From JBKJTP01 sp046590195 (GTDB lineage Bacteria; Bacteroidota; Ignavibacteria; Palsa-1295), in assembly GCA_046590195.1 (NCBI GenBank), contig JBKJTP010000218.1, positions 1 through 7,125 of the forward strand: 7,125 nt of DNA, given 5' to 3'. The position numbers were made by a program, and so were the translations under genes. How positions within the stretch are numbered: the stretch's first letter is position 1; each line of letters starts with the position of its first letter. The notes below the pieces were generated by a model, which was given only the letters and a program-made list of their open reading frames with translations, was not told the DNA's origin and ran no database searches. Shown here piece by piece: positions 6,053-7,125 of the stretch.

Positions 6053-6343
6053 ATGAGGCCAAAGCTAGCTATTGCGCTCCGCATCCTCAGTACCTTCATC
6101 ACCCACAGCAGGGAAATGAAGCCGAACGATAAGTTTGCCATGGCTGCATTCGTGCAGTCGAATGCTGTTCGGGTGATCTCGCGAGCTCGCACGAGATCAG
6201 GGACTTACGGCGTCATTCGTGGCGAGAAGGCGCATCTGCAATTCGATCATTGGCTGCATCGCCATGCGCGATGTTGGCTCCGTCAATTGAATCGAATGCG
6301 CACTCCCCAGGCTTTGCCTGGGGTTCTTAGCACGACGATCTAA
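6053..6343 (+). CDS. Hypothetical basic protein, 96 residues
   Basis: An ORF starting MRPKLAIALRILSTF and ending GVLSTTI, preceded by GGAGG at 5 bases. The product is strongly basic, with about 13 Arg, 4 Lys and 5 His against 4 acidic residues. By hand count about 60% of third codon positions are G or C. No signal peptide, membrane segment or recognised domain is seen. Its TAA (6341-6343) overlaps the TAG of the convergent TonB receptor (6340-6342), and a GC-rich hairpin (6305-6323) falls inside its last codons. It fills most of a stretch that is otherwise empty. It may be a small nucleic-acid-binding protein, a remnant, or a chance ORF; I cannot choose between these from sequence alone. Confidence 0.35.
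   Translation: MRPKLAIALRILSTFITHSREMKPNDKFAMAAFVQSNAVRVISRARTRSGTYGVIRGEKAHLQFDHWLHRHARCWLRQLNRMRTPQALPGVLSTTI
6174..6199. repeat. 8-bp inverted repeat with a palindromic core
   Basis: TGATCTCG (6174-6181) and CGAGATCA (6192-6199) are perfect inverted copies separated by 10 bases. The palindrome CGAGCTCG (6182-6189) lies between them. It could fold as a hairpin in RNA or mark a protein binding site. It lies within the 96-codon ORF and its function is unknown. Confidence 0.4.
6305..6323 (-). terminator. GC-rich hairpin just after the TonB receptor stop
   Basis: CCCCAGGC (6305-6312) pairs with GCCTGGGG (6316-6323) around a TTT loop: a perfect 8-bp, almost all-GC stem beginning 16 bases past the receptor stop. 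This is the right place for a 3'-end structure of the receptor mRNA. However, no T run follows on the minus strand and only TTCTT follows on the plus strand, so it is either an atypical terminator or an mRNA-stabilising hairpin. Confidence 0.45.
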
Positions 6344-7125
6344 AGTGTGGTCTCGAGTTTGAGGCTGTAAGTGCGCAGCGGACCCATGTTGCCCACAATC
6401 TCGACGTAGTAGTAATTGAGCAAGTTCTGAACTTGCAGCGTCAGCTTGATCGGGACGTTGAGCAATTCCTTGAGGCCGAGTGATGCACGGGCATCGAGCA
6501 CATACGATGCATTGCAAACATCCCCATCGGGCACCACTCGCGAAAGTGTCGAGTCAGTGTTCTCGTACGCGCTGATGTACCGGAAGTCCGCGGAGAGACT
6601 AAAGGGATTCGGATTCCATTCGAGCCTTGACTGCACAAGATGACGAGGGCGATACTGCAGTACTTTACCCAAGGTCAGATCCTCAGAGTAAACATAAGTA
6701 TAGCCTACTCGGCCTTTTAGTAGTTCGTTCTCGAACGGCCTGATCTCTACAAATTCCTCGTACCCAAACTGCTCGGCTCTCGTAAGATTCTTGAACTGGA
6801 TCTTGTCGCCCACGAACTGCGGCTCGATCATGTCTTCGTATCTGGACTGAAAGATCGCACCATCCAGAGTGAGCATAGCATCGCGATACATCACGCCAAA
6901 CTCATATGAGATGGCCTTCTCTGGTTGAAGCTCGCCGTTCGGAATGATCGTGAAGCCTGCCAATTTACTGTCAATGAAGCGCTCGGTCAATGTGGGGACT
7001 CTAAAGCCACTGCCAAATGACGCTCGAACCGATACCTCGTCAACGGGTCGATAGTTGATACCGAGTTTTGGTGAGAGTTGCTGCTCAGCACTAACCTCAT
7101 TAGCCTTGAATCTATCGAAGCGCAA
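6340..7125 (-). CDS. TonB-dependent outer-membrane receptor, C-terminal part of the beta barrel
   Basis: The last 261 codons of a TonB-dependent receptor; the signal peptide, plug domain and most of the barrel lie beyond the window edge. Residues are numbered from the edge. Seen: VSVRASFGSGFRVPTLTERF (31-50), the family's F-R-x-P-T-L-x-E-R-F strand motif; LQPEKAISYEFGV (66-78); FKNLTRAEQFGYE (111-123); QYRPRHLVQSRLEW (157-170); and QVQNLLNYYYVE (231-242) leading to the terminal strand GPLRTYSLKLETTL. Family knowledge: such 22-stranded receptors import siderophores, haem, cobalamin or glycans, driven by TonB-ExbBD; the ligand cannot be read from this part. The chain ends in Leu rather than the aromatic residue common in outer-membrane proteins. 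It is on the same strand as the TatD operon but separated from it by about 770 bases. Confidence 0.93.
   Translation of the reverse strand: MRFDRFKANEVSAEQQLSPKLGINYRPVDEVSVRASFGSGFRVPTLTERFIDSKLAGFTIIPNGELQPEKAISYEFGVMYRDAMLTLDGAIFQSRYEDMIEPQFVGDKIQFKNLTRAEQFGYEEFVEIRPFENELLKGRVGYTYVYSEDLTLGKVLQYRPRHLVQSRLEWNPNPFSLSADFRYISAYENTDSTLSRVVPDGDVCNASYVLDARASLGLKELLNVPIKLTLQVQNLLNYYYVEIVGNMGPLRTYSLKLETTL

Noticed and set aside
6197..6517. 106-codon minus-strand frame crossing the TonB receptor stop
   Set aside because: It is an out-of-frame shadow of the receptor C-terminus, with no motif or ribosome site.

Overview
The window comes from a Gram-negative bacterium of roughly balanced GC content. 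It carries a TonB-dependent receptor and a signal-peptide-bearing beta-barrel protein, together with a single long bifunctional RSH (Rel/SpoT) protein. This mix, and the signal peptide ending in A-Q, fits the Bacteroidota/Chlorobiota/Ignavibacteria ('FCB') side of the tree. That placement is an inference; no rRNA or marker alignment is available here.

Layout: every confidently identified gene lies on the minus strand. Reading in the direction of transcription, from high to low coordinates: (1) the C-terminal half of a TonB-dependent outer-membrane receptor (7125-6340, cut by the window edge); (2) a sparse stretch of about 770 bases (6339-5573) holding a strong plus-strand intrinsic terminator, a 43-codon plus-strand ORF just before it, a 96-codon plus-strand ORF with a good Shine-Dalgarno sequence, and two hairpins; (3) a TatD-family metal-dependent hydrolase whose reading frame continues without a stop into a signal-peptide-like segment, a coiled coil and an outer-membrane-type beta barrel (5572-3788); (4) a full-length bifunctional (p)ppGpp synthetase/hydrolase (3691-1499); (5) RuvX/YqgF, a putative Holliday-junction resolvase or 16S rRNA processing nuclease (1502-1071); (6) a small four-helix VKOR-like membrane protein (1074-637); (7) after a gap of about 100 bases, the N-terminal 178 residues of a FAHD1-like acylpyruvase/fumarylacetoacetase-fold enzyme (534-1, cut by the window edge).

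Genes 3-6 look like one operon. The TatD/barrel stop lies just upstream of rel, and rel/ruvX and ruvX/VKOR each overlap by the four bases ATGA, so translation is probably coupled. Grouping nucleic-acid housekeeping (TatD, RuvX) with the stringent-response enzyme is unsurprising. The membrane redox protein and the barrel domain are the unexpected members.

The most unusual item is the TatD-barrel junction. The last conserved TatD residues (…T-x-K-N-A-L-R-L-F) also serve as the n-region of a plausible Sec signal peptide, so a cytoplasmic nuclease-like enzyme and an exported barrel share one uninterrupted frame. It may be a true fusion, a nested gene with an internal start at 4843, or a one-base sequence error. 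Second in interest are the orphan plus-strand terminator with its short ORF, and a VKOR homologue that keeps CxxC but appears to have lost the usual relay cysteines. I see no CRISPR array, insertion sequence, tRNA or rRNA.
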